Notes: generated by a model not told the origin, from the letters alone. Counted from the first letter of the stretch, positions 7,461-16,811 are shown. The stretch: 64,000 bases of DNA from Pseudomonas shahriarae (GCF_014268455.2 NZ_CP077085.1:3885001-3949000), one strand, 5' to 3'. Program-made: numbers and translations.

Positions 7461-8807
7461 GTGAAAAGCCATTCCTCCACGTTACTGGCCGAAGTACGGA
7501 CCTTTCGCCAGAACCATCCGGATGTACGTTATGTCGACCTGATCGCCCTGGATATCCCAGGGCGTTTCTACGGCAAGCGCTACCCGGTTGAAATGTTGGA
7601 AAAAGTCGCCGCCGGCAGCCCCCTGAAGCTGCCGCAGAACGCCGTGCTGCTGGGCGCCCAGGGCGGTCTGTTCAAGATTGGCGACTACTGCTTCCATGAC
7701 GGCGACCCCGACGCCAACCGCCGCCTGGTGCCCGGCACGCTCAAGCCGGTGAGCTGGGAAGCCCAGCCCCTGGGGCAAATGCTGATCACCTCCGACGGCA
7801 CCGAGGCCCCCATCGAATTCGAACCCCGTGAAGTCCTGGCCAAAGTCCTGGAACGCCTGCACCGCAAGGGCATTCACCCGGTAGTGGCGTTTGAGCTGGA
7901 GTTCTACCTGTTCGATAAAAAGCTCAACGACGGCCTGCCGCAATTTGCCCGCGACCCGTTGAGCGACGACCCCGATGACCAACCGACCCTGCATATCGAG
8001 CGGCTGTCGCGTTTTGCGCCGGTGCTCGATGACATGGTGCAGACCGCCCAGGCCCAGGGGATCGACATTACGGTGGTCACTGCCGAACTGGGCCCCGGCC
8101 AGTTTGAAATCAACTTTGGTCACCTCGACGATGGCCTGCGCGCCGCCGACTGGGCCGCCCTGTTCTGCCGCAGTACCCGTGGCGTGGCGCTCAAGCATGG
8201 CTATCGCGCCAGTTTCATGGCCAAGCCCTACCTGCAACATCCGGGCAGTGGCATGCATGTGCATGTGAGCCTGTATGACGCCGCCGGCAACAACCTGCTG
8301 GCGGCGCACCAGCAACAGCCGTTGCGCCACGCGGTGGCGGGTTGCCTGGCACTGCTGCCGCACTGCATGCCGATTTTCTCGCCCAACCACAACGCCTTCC
8401 GCCGCCTGGGCGGCACGGTCAATGCGGCCACCAAGGCCTGCTGGGGCTATGAGGACCGTGACGCCTGCGTGCGCATTCCCGAGTCCGACCCGCGCAACCT
8501 GCGGATCGAACATCGGCTGGCCAGTGCCGACGCCAACCCGTACCTGGTGCTGGCGGCGATCCTGGTCGGGCTGGAGCACGGCCTGGACGCCGCGCAGGAG
8601 CCTATCGCACCGCTGAACGAAGACCGCACCAGCGGCCATGACTTCCCCCTGGAAATGCTCGAGGCGGTGCGCGCCATGCAGCAACAACCGGTCCTGCGCG
8701 AGGGCTTGGGTGCGGAGTTTGTCGACGTCTATTGCGAAAACAAACGCCAGGATCATCTGGCCTTCCAGCAGGAGATCAATGCGCGGGAATATCGCTGGTA
8801 CCTGTAG
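7461..8807 (+). CDS. Glutamine synthetase family protein (gamma-glutamyl-amine ligase type)
   Basis: This 448-residue cytoplasmic ATP-grasp-free ligase has the GS beta-grasp N-terminus and catalytic core: FELEFYLFD (metal Glu), GPGQFEINFGH, GSGMHVHVSLYD (ATP/Glu site), NHNAFRRLGG and RIEHRLASADANPYL. Its length fits the PuuA/GlnA3-like group, which ligates glutamate to putrescine or other amines, rather than GlnA. The start is GTG at 7461 with AAGGAGCG 6 bases upstream. It is co-directional with and close to the PuuR-like regulator. The amine substrate is not determinable here. Confidence 0.88.
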   Translation: MKSHSSTLLAEVRTFRQNHPDVRYVDLIALDIPGRFYGKRYPVEMLEKVAAGSPLKLPQNAVLLGAQGGLFKIGDYCFHDGDPDANRRLVPGTLKPVSWEAQPLGQMLITSDGTEAPIEFEPREVLAKVLERLHRKGIHPVVAFELEFYLFDKKLNDGLPQFARDPLSDDPDDQPTLHIERLSRFAPVLDDMVQTAQAQGIDITVVTAELGPGQFEINFGHLDDGLRAADWAALFCRSTRGVALKHGYRASFMAKPYLQHPGSGMHVHVSLYDAAGNNLLAAHQQQPLRHAVAGCLALLPHCMPIFSPNHNAFRRLGGTVNAATKACWGYEDRDACVRIPESDPRNLRIEHRLASADANPYLVLAAILVGLEHGLDAAQEPIAPLNEDRTSGHDFPLEMLEAVRAMQQQPVLREGLGAEFVDVYCENKRQDHLAFQQEINAREYRWYL

Positions 8808-8831
8808 ATACCGAGCACCCTGCACATTCCT

Positions 8832-8851
8832 TGTGGGAGCTGGCTCCCACA
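8832..8851. repeat. Degenerate REP hairpin
   Basis: TGTGGGAGC-TG-GCTCCCACA is a perfect short palindrome with the REP ends but without the usual head; it probably also acts as the terminator of the glutamine-synthetase-family gene. Confidence 0.7.
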
Positions 8852-8926
8852 TTTTGAGCTTCGCGGCCTTGAGTAAGGTGCTACTTTGAAAAAGCCCGAC
8901 CATCGCCCTCTCCTGCGGACTGCCCC

Positions 8927-10024
8927 ATGACCGACCAAAGCGCCCCTGCCCTCAAGGAAATCTTCAACGTCGAACGCCTGCAACACATCGCCGATGAGAT
9001 GAGCGCGGTGTACCCGCCCTTCGATGCCAAGGGCTTTCTCAAGCACGCCAAGCGTGACCTGGCCGGGTTGTCGGTCATGCAGCGCATGGCTCGGGTCAGT
9101 GAAAGCCTGCACGCAGTGATGCCCCTGGACTATCCGCAAACCCTCGAACATTTGTATGCCCTGGCCCCGCGCCTGAACAGTGGTTTTGTCAGCCTGTTCC
9201 TCGGGCATTATGTGGCCAGCTATGGCCTGGATGATTTCCAGCGCTCAATGGCGGCGCTCAAGTACTTCACCACATTTGGCTCTGCCGAATTTGCTGTGCG
9301 GGCCTTTCTGCTCAAGGATTTCCAACGCACCCTGGCGGTGATGCAGCAATGGTCGCTGGATGACAACGAGCACGTACGCCGCCTCGCCAGCGAGGGCTCG
9401 CGTCCGAGGTTGCCATGGTCGTTTCGCCTGGCCCAGGTGCAGGCCGATCCGCGCCTGTGTGCGTCGATCCTGGAGAACCTCAAGGCCGACAGCAGTCTGT
9501 ATGTGCGCAAGTCCGTGGCCAACCACCTCAATGACATCACCAAGGACCATCCGGATTGGGTGCTGGATGTCATCGAAAGCTGGTCCCTGGACAACCCCCA
9601 CACCGCCTGGATCGCCCGCCACGCCCTGCGCAGCCTGATCAAGCAGGGCAATACCCGCGCGCTGACGATCATGGGGGCCGGGGCGCGGGCCGAGGTGAAA
9701 ATCCACCAGTTCAAGGTCGAGCCCCCGGTGATTCGCCTGGGTGAGCGGATCAACCTGTCGTTCAGCCTCGAATCCACCACCAGCGCCCCACAAAAACTGG
9801 TGGTGGACTACGCCATCGACTATGTAAAAAGCGCAGGCCATAGCGCCGCCAAAGTGTTCAAGCTCAAGGCTTTTACCCTCGGCGCGGGTGAACGGCATAC
9901 GCTGCTGCGTGGCCAACATATCCGCGATATGACCACGCGCAAGCACTACCCCGGCCGGCATACGGTGCATGTGCTGGTGAACGGCGAACGCCTGGCCAGC
10001 AGCGACTTCGAGCTGCTCGACTGA
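8927..10024 (+). CDS. alkC: AlkC-type DNA alkylation repair glycosylase with Ig-like domain
   Basis: The 365-residue protein is built of HEAT-like helical repeats (about residues 10-245, e.g. VRRLASEGSRPRLPW, LYVRKSVANHLNDITKDHPD) typical of the AlkC/AlkD glycosylases, which remove cationic alkylated bases without flipping them. Residues about 255-364 form a beta-rich Ig-like module (PPVIRLGERINLSFSLES ... KHYPGRHTVHVLVNGERL). That tail is the hallmark of the AlkC form studied in P. fluorescens, where it helps hold the DNA. It stands alone, with no ada or alkB neighbour. The call is by family and domain order. Confidence 0.85.
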   Translation: MTDQSAPALKEIFNVERLQHIADEMSAVYPPFDAKGFLKHAKRDLAGLSVMQRMARVSESLHAVMPLDYPQTLEHLYALAPRLNSGFVSLFLGHYVASYGLDDFQRSMAALKYFTTFGSAEFAVRAFLLKDFQRTLAVMQQWSLDDNEHVRRLASEGSRPRLPWSFRLAQVQADPRLCASILENLKADSSLYVRKSVANHLNDITKDHPDWVLDVIESWSLDNPHTAWIARHALRSLIKQGNTRALTIMGAGARAEVKIHQFKVEPPVIRLGERINLSFSLESTTSAPQKLVVDYAIDYVKSAGHSAAKVFKLKAFTLGAGERHTLLRGQHIRDMTTRKHYPGRHTVHVLVNGERLASSDFELLD

Positions 10025-10175
10025 CCACCCTTACCAAGACGAAGGCTCTATCTCGGGCCTTTCAGCGATATTTATTGTCCGACAATACTGGTTTTTGGTG
10101 TTGCGATCCATTATCATCTGCCGCCTTCTTGGTACCCGCCAGGGTATCTGTGTCAATGTTCCACCTGAGGCGCCC

Positions 10176-12035
10176 ATGCACCGTTTCTCGTTTTACTGCC
10201 CTTTGATTTGCGCCAGTCTGGGGCTTGTTTCGCACACTGCTCATGCCGCGTTGCAACCCATGGCCGAAGCTGCACTTGCCAACGAATCCGAGCTGCACTG
10301 CCACTTCAACCGTGATGCCAGCACCGATTGCACCACCACCTACCGCTACACCATTCTCAAGCCCAGCGGCCGGGAAATTTTGTCGCGAATCGACTTCAAC
10401 TATGCCGAAGGCGATAGTTTTGAAGTGCTGCACGCCGAATCCACCCAGCCCGGCGGCAAGCCACAGCGGCTTGGCGAAGCACAGATCGACACGCGCACCG
10501 CGCCCAACCCTGACCAGGGGTTTTCCAGGCTGAAGCAAACGTCCCTGGCATTCCCCAACCTGCGGGTCGGCACGCAGATCCGCTACACCGTGCGCGAGCA
10601 TCACCCCGCCAAGCCGCTGATGACCGAGTTCCACTACGCCCTGCAGTTCGGCCCCAGCAATGCGCGGCGCGACCGGCTCAAGGCGCGCTTCACCGCGGAA
10701 CGGCCGATCGAGTGGCGCGCCGAGTTGATGGACGGCTTCACCATTACCCCCTCGGTCAATCGCAAGACCCTGGATATCGAGCAAAAGACGCCGACCTATC
10801 TCAACTACATCAACGAATCGGGCCACGCCTATATCCGCCTGATCCCACGGATCGAAGTGGGCAGCAGCCTCGATGTGCAAAAACATTTCGGCGGCTTTGC
10901 CCAGCGCTACAATCAGATCCTCGCGGCCAAGCTGCCGGCTGACAGTGCCGCCGCCGTAGCTGCGGTGAAGGGCTTGGACCCGGCGCAGCAAGTGGCCGGC
11001 CTGATGCAGCACATCAACGACCATTACCGTTACCTGGGTGACTGGCGTGCCACCGATCGCGGCTATGTGCCGTTTAACCTGGAGGAGATCGAACAGCACG
11101 GTTATGGCGACTGCAAGGACCTGTCCATCCTCCTCACCGCCATGCTCAAGGCCAGCGGGATCAAGGCCGAGACTGCCTGGGTCAGCCGTGGGGATGTGGT
11201 GGATTCGCTGCTGGTGCCGGGCACCGGTGCGCCCAACCATGCCATCGTGCGTGCCGAAGTGGCCGGCCAGGTGTGGTGGCTGGACCCGACCAACCCGGTG
11301 TTCGCTCCAGGCCAGACCCTGCCCGATATCCAGGACCGCTGGGTACTGGTCAACGATGCCCAGGGCCGGGTGCGTGAGGAACATATCCCCCTGGCACGCC
11401 CTGACACCAGCATCCGCCTGGACAAGCAGGTGCATTACGACAAACAGGGCAATGGCACGACCCGCGCCAGCGTCACCTTCAGCCGCCTGCCCCTGATGCA
11501 ACTGAGCATGGCTGATCGCGAACAGGGGGCTACCGCCACCGACCAGAACATCTGCGACAACTTTGGCCGCGAGATCAGCGATTGCCAGGTCACCCGCCAG
11601 CCCACCGGGTTCGTGCAGCCCGACAGCTACACGGTCAAGGCCAGCATGACCGACCTGGGCGCCCTGGAAAAACTCGACGAAGGCTACGTCTACACCGACC
11701 AGTCGCTCAAAGAGAAATGGGACGGCCTGCTCAACTACCGCCGCAACGGGCAACGGGGCGACCTGTACATGGGCAACCCGGACACCGTCGACTACACCTT
11801 TACCTTGACCGGCGGGCAGATGGACAAGCCTGTTCAAGGCTGCAAGATCCACTCGCCGTGGTATGACCTGGAACTCGATGGCGAACAGCTCAAGGATGGC
11901 TTGCGCTACCACTACCGGTTGACCCAGAAAGTGCGCTGGTTGAGCCATGATGAAATCGTCAGCGCGCCATTTGAAAAGATGATCAACGATGCCCGTGCGT
12001 GTGGTGAACAGGTACACCAGACGGTGAAACTCTAA
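10176..12035 (+). CDS. DUF3857/transglutaminase-like exported protein
   Basis: This 619-residue protein has a signal peptide (MHRFSFYCPLICASLGLV...AHA), an N-terminal DUF3857 domain (about 40-235) and a transglutaminase-like core (about 265-370). The papain-like triad is intact: Cys in HGYGDCKDLS, His in APNHAIV and Asp in WLDPTN. The C-terminal third is beta-rich. Such proteins are predicted periplasmic cysteine peptidases or cross-linkers of unknown substrate. The ATG at 10176 has GAGG 7 bases upstream; the longer in-frame extension lacks a signal peptide. Confidence 0.85.
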   Translation: MHRFSFYCPLICASLGLVSHTAHAALQPMAEAALANESELHCHFNRDASTDCTTTYRYTILKPSGREILSRIDFNYAEGDSFEVLHAESTQPGGKPQRLGEAQIDTRTAPNPDQGFSRLKQTSLAFPNLRVGTQIRYTVREHHPAKPLMTEFHYALQFGPSNARRDRLKARFTAERPIEWRAELMDGFTITPSVNRKTLDIEQKTPTYLNYINESGHAYIRLIPRIEVGSSLDVQKHFGGFAQRYNQILAAKLPADSAAAVAAVKGLDPAQQVAGLMQHINDHYRYLGDWRATDRGYVPFNLEEIEQHGYGDCKDLSILLTAMLKASGIKAETAWVSRGDVVDSLLVPGTGAPNHAIVRAEVAGQVWWLDPTNPVFAPGQTLPDIQDRWVLVNDAQGRVREEHIPLARPDTSIRLDKQVHYDKQGNGTTRASVTFSRLPLMQLSMADREQGATATDQNICDNFGREISDCQVTRQPTGFVQPDSYTVKASMTDLGALEKLDEGYVYTDQSLKEKWDGLLNYRRNGQRGDLYMGNPDTVDYTFTLTGGQMDKPVQGCKIHSPWYDLELDGEQLKDGLRYHYRLTQKVRWLSHDEIVSAPFEKMINDARACGEQVHQTVKL

Positions 12036-12052
12036 GCCCACACACAGTCCCA

Positions 12053-12161
12053 TGTGGGAGCTGTCTCGCCCTGCGAGGCTGCGATGGCGGCAGGTCAGTC
12101 AACATCAATGCTGGCAGTACCGCCGCCATCGCAGCCTCGCTAGGGCTCGACAGCTCCCACA
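12053..12161. repeat. REPIN variant with CGAGGCTGCGATGGCGG head
   Basis: TGTGGGAGCTGTCTCGCCCTGCGAGGCTGCG is followed by its inverted mate ending GACAGCTCCCACATTT. The head differs from the common GGCTTGCC type in this window. It separates convergent genes. Confidence 0.85.
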
Positions 12162-12192
12162 TTTGATCTCTGTAGATCCCCCATGCCCTTCG

Positions 12193-13080
12193 CTACGCGC
12201 CCAACAGCAGCCCCTGCTCCTTGGCACACAACTCCACCACGTAATCCCACAACACCCGCAACCGCACCGACTTGTGCAATTCGCGGCGGGAGCTGATCCA
12301 GTAACTGCGCTGGATGCCCTCTTCCGGCAATAGCGGCACCAGGTCCGGGTCCCCGGCGGCGACAAAACACGGCAGCACGGCAATCCCCAACCCCGAGCGC
12401 GCCGCCTGGTGCTGGGCGATGACGCTGGTGCTGTGGAATACCACCCGGGGGTTGCGGCAAAAGCTGCTGAGGAGTTTCAGTTCCTGGCTGAACAGCAGGT
12501 CGTCGACGTAGTCGATCCACGCGTGGGCGGCCAGGTCTTCGCGTTTCTCGATGGCTGGCGAACGCGCCAGGTAGCTGCGGCTGGCATAGAGGGCCAGGCG
12601 GTAGTCGGTGAGTTTGCGCGTGACCAGTTGATCGACGCTGGGGCGCTCCAGGTGGATGCTGATCTCCGCCTCGCGGTTGAGGATGCTGACAAAACGCGGC
12701 ACCGCCACCAGTTCCACTTCCAGCCCCGGATAACGCTCGAACAGGCCGCCCATGCGGCTGGCAAGGAACATCACCCCCAAGCCTTCGGCGACCCCCAGGC
12801 GAATCTTGCCCAGGGGCGCGGCGGAATGGGTCAGCTCTTCTTCGGCGAGCAGTGCAACGTTCTCCATGGCTTCGGCATGCTTGAGCAGTGCTTCGCCCGA
12901 CGGCGTCAGTTCGTACCCCTGGGCATGCTGCACAAACAGCGCGGTGCCGAGGCTTTTCTCGATGGCCTCGATATGCCGGGCCACAGTGGCATGCGTGGTT
13001 TTCAGGCGCTGGGCGGCGGTGAGCAGGCGCCCGCTGCGCTGCAACTCAAGAAAATACCGCAGGTCATTCCAGTCGAACAT
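12193..13080 (-). CDS. LysR-family regulator
   Basis: This 295-residue LTTR has an N-terminal winged HTH (MFDWNDLRYFLELQRSGRLL ... THATVARHIEAIEKSLG) and a short substrate-binding domain. It is divergent from a GMC oxidoreductase gene 129 bp away, the usual arrangement for an LTTR that controls the neighbouring operon. The start at 13080 has GAGAGGGGGG upstream; the longer frame adds 30 unconserved residues. Its inducer is probably a substrate of the GMC/MHS pair (inference). Confidence 0.88.
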   Translation of the reverse strand: MFDWNDLRYFLELQRSGRLLTAAQRLKTTHATVARHIEAIEKSLGTALFVQHAQGYELTPSGEALLKHAEAMENVALLAEEELTHSAAPLGKIRLGVAEGLGVMFLASRMGGLFERYPGLEVELVAVPRFVSILNREAEISIHLERPSVDQLVTRKLTDYRLALYASRSYLARSPAIEKREDLAAHAWIDYVDDLLFSQELKLLSSFCRNPRVVFHSTSVIAQHQAARSGLGIAVLPCFVAAGDPDLVPLLPEEGIQRSYWISSRRELHKSVRLRVLWDYVVELCAKEQGLLLGA

Positions 13081-13137
13081 GTCACCCCCCTCTCGGCCAT
13101 GAGCGCAGCGCTGTTTAAAAACGCACAGCAGCTGGGT

Positions 13138-13170
13138 AAAAACTAACATTTTTAAGACGAAAACTAACAA
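13138..13170. promoter_or_regulatory. Direct repeat in the LysR/GMC intergenic region
   Basis: AAAACTAACA occurs at about 13139-13148 and at 13160-13169, exactly 21 bp apart (two helical turns, same DNA face), between the divergent LysR and GMC genes. It is a candidate LTTR or promoter element. Confidence 0.45.
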
Positions 13171-13209
13171 CTAGGATGGAGCCAATAAGAAAAACAAGCG
13201 AGACCCCAG

Positions 13210-14856
13210 ATGACTATTGCACCTGCGCAATACGATTACGTGGTAGTAGGCGCCGGCCCTGCGGGCTGCCTGCTGGCCAATCGACTGTCCGCCAACCCTG
13301 CCCATCGTGTGCTGCTGCTTGAAGCGGGCGGGCGCGACAACTACCCCTGGATCCATATCCCCGTCGGCTACCTGTTCTGCATCGGCAACCCGCGCACCGA
13401 CTGGTGCTTCAAGACCGAAACCCAACCCGGCCTGCAAGGTCGTGCCCTGAGCTATCCACGGGGCAAGGTGCTGGGCGGCTGCTCGTCGATCAACGGCATG
13501 ATCTACATGCGCGGCCAGGCCAACGACTACGATGGCTGGGCCGCCGAAGGCAACCCCGGCTGGGCCTGGGACGATGTATTGCCGCTGTTCAAGCAAAGCG
13601 AAAACCATTTTGCCGGTGCCTCGCCCCTGCATGGCGACAGCGGCGAGTGGCGCGTGGAGCAACAGCGCCTGCACTGGCCGATCCTCGATGCCTTCCGCGA
13701 AGCCGCCAAGCAAAGTGGCATCGCCAGCATCGACGACTTCAACCAGGGCGATAACGAAGGGTGTGGCTACTTCCAGGTCAACCAGAAAGGCGGCGTACGC
13801 TGGAATGCGGCCAAGGCGTTTCTCAAGCCCATCCGCCAGCGCGCCAACCTCACGGTGCTCACCGGCGTGGAAGTCGACCGTGTACTCCTGGAAAACGGCC
13901 GTGCCAGTGCGGTGGTGGGCCGCCAGCTAGGGCAAGTAGTGACCTGGAAAGCCCATAAGGAAATCATCCTGTGCGCCGGGGCGGTGGGTTCGCCCGGCAT
14001 CCTGCAGCGCTCCGGGATAGGGCCTTCGAGCATCCTCAAGCCCTTGGGCATCGAGGTCCTGCACGAACTGCCAGGGGTCGGTGGCAATCTGCAGGACCAC
14101 CTGCAACTGCGGCTGATCTACAAGCTGGAAAACGCCCGCACCCTGAACCAGATCGCCGGCTCCGTGTGGGGCAAGATGGGCATGGGCCTGCAATACCTGT
14201 ATGACCGCAGCGGCCCGCTGTCCATGGCGCCCAGCCAGCTCGGCGCCTTCGCCCGCTCGGGGCCGGAACAGACTTCGGCCAACCTCGAATACCACGTGCA
14301 ACCACTGTCGCTGGAACGCTTTGGCGAACCGCTGCACGCGTTCCCGGCATTTACTGCGTCGGTTTGCGACTTGCGCCCGCAGAGTCGCGGACGCATTGAT
14401 ATCCGCTCGGCCGATCCCGCGACGCCGCCATTGATCCAGCCCAACTACCTGAGCCATCCCGAAGACTTGCGCGTGGCCGCCGATGCCATTCGCCTGACCC
14501 GGCGCATTGTCGGCGCCCAGGCCCTGCGCCCCTTCAACCCGGTGGAATACCTGCCCGGTGAGGCCTTGCAAAGCGATGAACAATTGCAAGAGGCGGCGGC
14601 GCGGATCGGCACCACGATTTTTCACCCGGTCGGCACCTGCCGCATGGGCCAGGATAAAGACGCGGTGGTCGATGCCCAGTTACGCGTGCACGGCGTGCCC
14701 GGCCTGCGCATCGCCGATGCCTCGATCATGCCGCGCATCACCTCCGGCAATACCTGCTCACCCACCCTGATGATCGCGGAAAAAGCCGCGCAACTGATTC
14801 TGTCCCCTCAAACAAGGAACCTCACCCCCGAAAGAGAACAGACAACACCGGCATGA
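13210..14856 (+). CDS. GMC-family FAD oxidoreductase (choline/alcohol dehydrogenase-like)
   Basis: The 548-residue flavoprotein begins with the FAD dinucleotide fold (YVVVGAGPAGCLLANRLS, residues 9-27) and has both GMC signatures: GGCSSINGMIYMRGQ (about 92-106) and GAVGSPGILQRSGIG (about 257-271). The catalytic C-terminal region has FHPVGTCRMG and NTCSPTLMIAEKAA. It oxidises an alcohol to an aldehyde in the cytoplasm, passing electrons to a quinone or other acceptor; the substrate is unknown. It is followed by an MHS symporter gene and divergent from an LTTR, suggesting an uptake-plus-oxidation module. Confidence 0.9.
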   Translation: MTIAPAQYDYVVVGAGPAGCLLANRLSANPAHRVLLLEAGGRDNYPWIHIPVGYLFCIGNPRTDWCFKTETQPGLQGRALSYPRGKVLGGCSSINGMIYMRGQANDYDGWAAEGNPGWAWDDVLPLFKQSENHFAGASPLHGDSGEWRVEQQRLHWPILDAFREAAKQSGIASIDDFNQGDNEGCGYFQVNQKGGVRWNAAKAFLKPIRQRANLTVLTGVEVDRVLLENGRASAVVGRQLGQVVTWKAHKEIILCAGAVGSPGILQRSGIGPSSILKPLGIEVLHELPGVGGNLQDHLQLRLIYKLENARTLNQIAGSVWGKMGMGLQYLYDRSGPLSMAPSQLGAFARSGPEQTSANLEYHVQPLSLERFGEPLHAFPAFTASVCDLRPQSRGRIDIRSADPATPPLIQPNYLSHPEDLRVAADAIRLTRRIVGAQALRPFNPVEYLPGEALQSDEQLQEAAARIGTTIFHPVGTCRMGQDKDAVVDAQLRVHGVPGLRIADASIMPRITSGNTCSPTLMIAEKAAQLILSPQTRNLTPEREQTTPA

Positions 14857-14888
14857 CCTGTAGGCGCGAGTTTGCTCGCACCTACAGG
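14857..14888. terminator. Hairpin between the GMC and MHS genes
   Basis: CCTGTAGGCGCGAG-TTTG-CTCGCACCTACAGG forms a 14-bp stem with one mismatch. It resembles a minimal REP and may attenuate read-through from the oxidoreductase into the transporter gene. Confidence 0.55.
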
Positions 14889-14956
14889 ACAAGAGCGGCG
14901 CTGAAGTTGGCGCCGACAGTGGAACAACAATAAATAATCACTGTGAGGGCTACCCC

Positions 14957-16582
14957 ATGTCAGAACGTGCTCAACCCCTGGACGCCATGCCTGGCGCCAC
15001 TGTCAGCAGCAAGGAGTCGCAAAAGGTCATCTTCGCCTCGTCCCTGGGGACGGTGTTCGAGTGGTATGACTTTTTCCTCTATGGCGCCCTCGCGGCGGTG
15101 ATCAGCAAGCAATTTTTTGCCGGGGTCAACGACACCACGGCCTTTATCTTCGCCCTGATGGCCTTTGCCGCCGGCTTTGTGGTGCGGCCGTTCGGCGCGC
15201 TGGTGTTCGGCCGCCTGGGGGACATGATCGGACGCAAGTACACCTTCCTCGCCACCATCGTCCTGATGGGCGTGGCAACCTTCTGTGTGGGCCTGTTGCC
15301 CACCTACGCCAGCATCGGCATCGCCGCGCCGATCATCCTGGTGGTGCTGCGCATGCTCCAGGGCCTGGCCCTGGGCGGTGAATACGGCGGCGCCGCGACC
15401 TATGTCGCCGAGCACGCCCCCGCCGGCAAACGCGGCTTCCACACCAGCTGGATTCAATCCACCGCGACCCTCGGCCTGTTGCTGTCGTTGCTGGTGGTAC
15501 TGGCTTGCCGTTATTTCACGGGCGATCAGTTTGAAGTCTGGGGCTGGCGCCTGCCGTTCCTGCTGTCCATCGTGCTGCTGGGGATTTCCACCTGGATCCG
15601 CTTGAGCCTGCACGAATCCCCCGCGTTCCTGAAAATGAAAGAGGAAGGCAAGGCCAGCAAAGCGCCGATCCGCGAGTCGTTCGGTAACTGGCAAAACCTC
15701 AAGGTGGTGTTGATTGCGCTGTTCAGTATCAACGCCGGCCAGGCCGTGACCTTCTACGCCGCGCAATTCTATGTACTGTTCTTCCTGACCCAGTTCCTGA
15801 AGATGGACCCGGCCCTGGCCAATATGCTGCTGATCATCAGCGTGGTGATTGGCGCGCCGTTCTTTATCTTCTTCGGCTGGCTCTCGGACAAATGGGGGCG
15901 CAAGCCAGTACTGATGGTCGGCCTGCTGCTGGCCACCGCGCTGTACTTCCCGATCTTCAAGGGCCTGGCCCACTACACCAACCCGGCGATGGACCAGGCT
16001 AGCCGCCAGGCCCCGATCACCGTGCTGGCAGACCCGGCCACCTGCACCTTCCAGTTCGACCCGGTGGGCAAGGCGCGGTTTGACAGCCCATGCGACAAGG
16101 TCAAGACCTTCCTGGTCAAACAGGGCCTGCCCTACAGCAGCGAAGCCGCACCTGCCGGCAGCGCGGTGCAAGTCAGCATCGGCGATGTGCGCATCGACGG
16201 CTACGACGAAGACGCCCTGCGCGGCGCCGTGACCCTGGCCGGCTACCCGAAATCGGCAGACGTGGCCCAGGTCAACAAAACCATGGTGGTGGTGTTGATC
16301 GTCGCGCTGATCCTGATCGCCGCAATGTGCTACGGCCCACTCGCCGCACTGATGGTGGAACTGTTTCCGACGCGTATCCGCTACACCTCCATGTCCCTGC
16401 CCTACCACATCGGTAACGGCTGGTTTGGCGGGTTCCTGCCGACCGTGTCGTTTGCCTTGGTGGTGTACACCGGCGATATCTTCTACGGGCTGTGGTACCC
16501 GGTGGTGATTACCGGGGTGAGCCTGATCGTCGGGCTGCTGTGCCTGAAGGAAACCAAGAACGTGGATCTGGATAAAAACTAA
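14957..16582 (+). CDS. MHS-family MFS metabolite/H+ symporter with a large extracytoplasmic insert
   Basis: The 541-residue transporter has the metabolite:H+ symporter hallmarks: GTVFEWYDFFLYG at helix 1, GRLGDMIGRKYTF (motif A), RMLQGLALGGEYGGAATYVAEHAP and FGWLSDKWGRKPV. It is about 100 residues longer than classical members because of an insert (about residues 355-440) between helices 9 and 10 that holds two Cys (PATCTFQFD, DSPCDKVKT). It follows the GMC oxidoreductase by 100 bp and probably imports that enzyme's substrate (inference). Confidence 0.88.
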   Translation: MSERAQPLDAMPGATVSSKESQKVIFASSLGTVFEWYDFFLYGALAAVISKQFFAGVNDTTAFIFALMAFAAGFVVRPFGALVFGRLGDMIGRKYTFLATIVLMGVATFCVGLLPTYASIGIAAPIILVVLRMLQGLALGGEYGGAATYVAEHAPAGKRGFHTSWIQSTATLGLLLSLLVVLACRYFTGDQFEVWGWRLPFLLSIVLLGISTWIRLSLHESPAFLKMKEEGKASKAPIRESFGNWQNLKVVLIALFSINAGQAVTFYAAQFYVLFFLTQFLKMDPALANMLLIISVVIGAPFFIFFGWLSDKWGRKPVLMVGLLLATALYFPIFKGLAHYTNPAMDQASRQAPITVLADPATCTFQFDPVGKARFDSPCDKVKTFLVKQGLPYSSEAAPAGSAVQVSIGDVRIDGYDEDALRGAVTLAGYPKSADVAQVNKTMVVVLIVALILIAAMCYGPLAALMVELFPTRIRYTSMSLPYHIGNGWFGGFLPTVSFALVVYTGDIFYGLWYPVVITGVSLIVGLLCLKETKNVDLDKN

Positions 16583-16607
16583 TATCCCGCAAACCCTGTA
16601 AATCCCT

Positions 16608-16698
16608 TGTGGGAGCGGGCTTGCCCGCGATAGCGGTGGGTCAGTCAATGAATGTACTGACTGGCACACCCCCTATCGCGGGCAAGCCCGCTCCCACA
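16608..16698. repeat. REPIN
   Basis: TGTGGGAGCGGGCTTGCCCGCGATAGCGG and its inverted mate (CGCGGGCAAGCCCGCTCCCACA) are separated by about 30 bp. It is the standard Pseudomonas REP doublet. Confidence 0.9.
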
Positions 16699-16811
16699 CT
16701 GGTTTCCCGCCGCCCACACAAATTGCTGTATATCCATCCAGATAAAGGTTGCTCAATTGCCTTCTTTTGCCCATCCTTCGCCCATTCAACTGTGTAACGA
16801 ATGGGCTGAGC

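Noticed and set aside
10062..12053. 663-codon antisense ORF opposite the transglutaminase gene
   Set aside because: The plus strand has an intact catalytic triad and a signal peptide; the antisense frame has no recognisable domain.
14960..16669. 569-codon antisense ORF opposite the MHS transporter
   Set aside because: It is hydrophilic and Gln/His/Gly-rich, the usual complement of a membrane-protein gene in GC-rich DNA.
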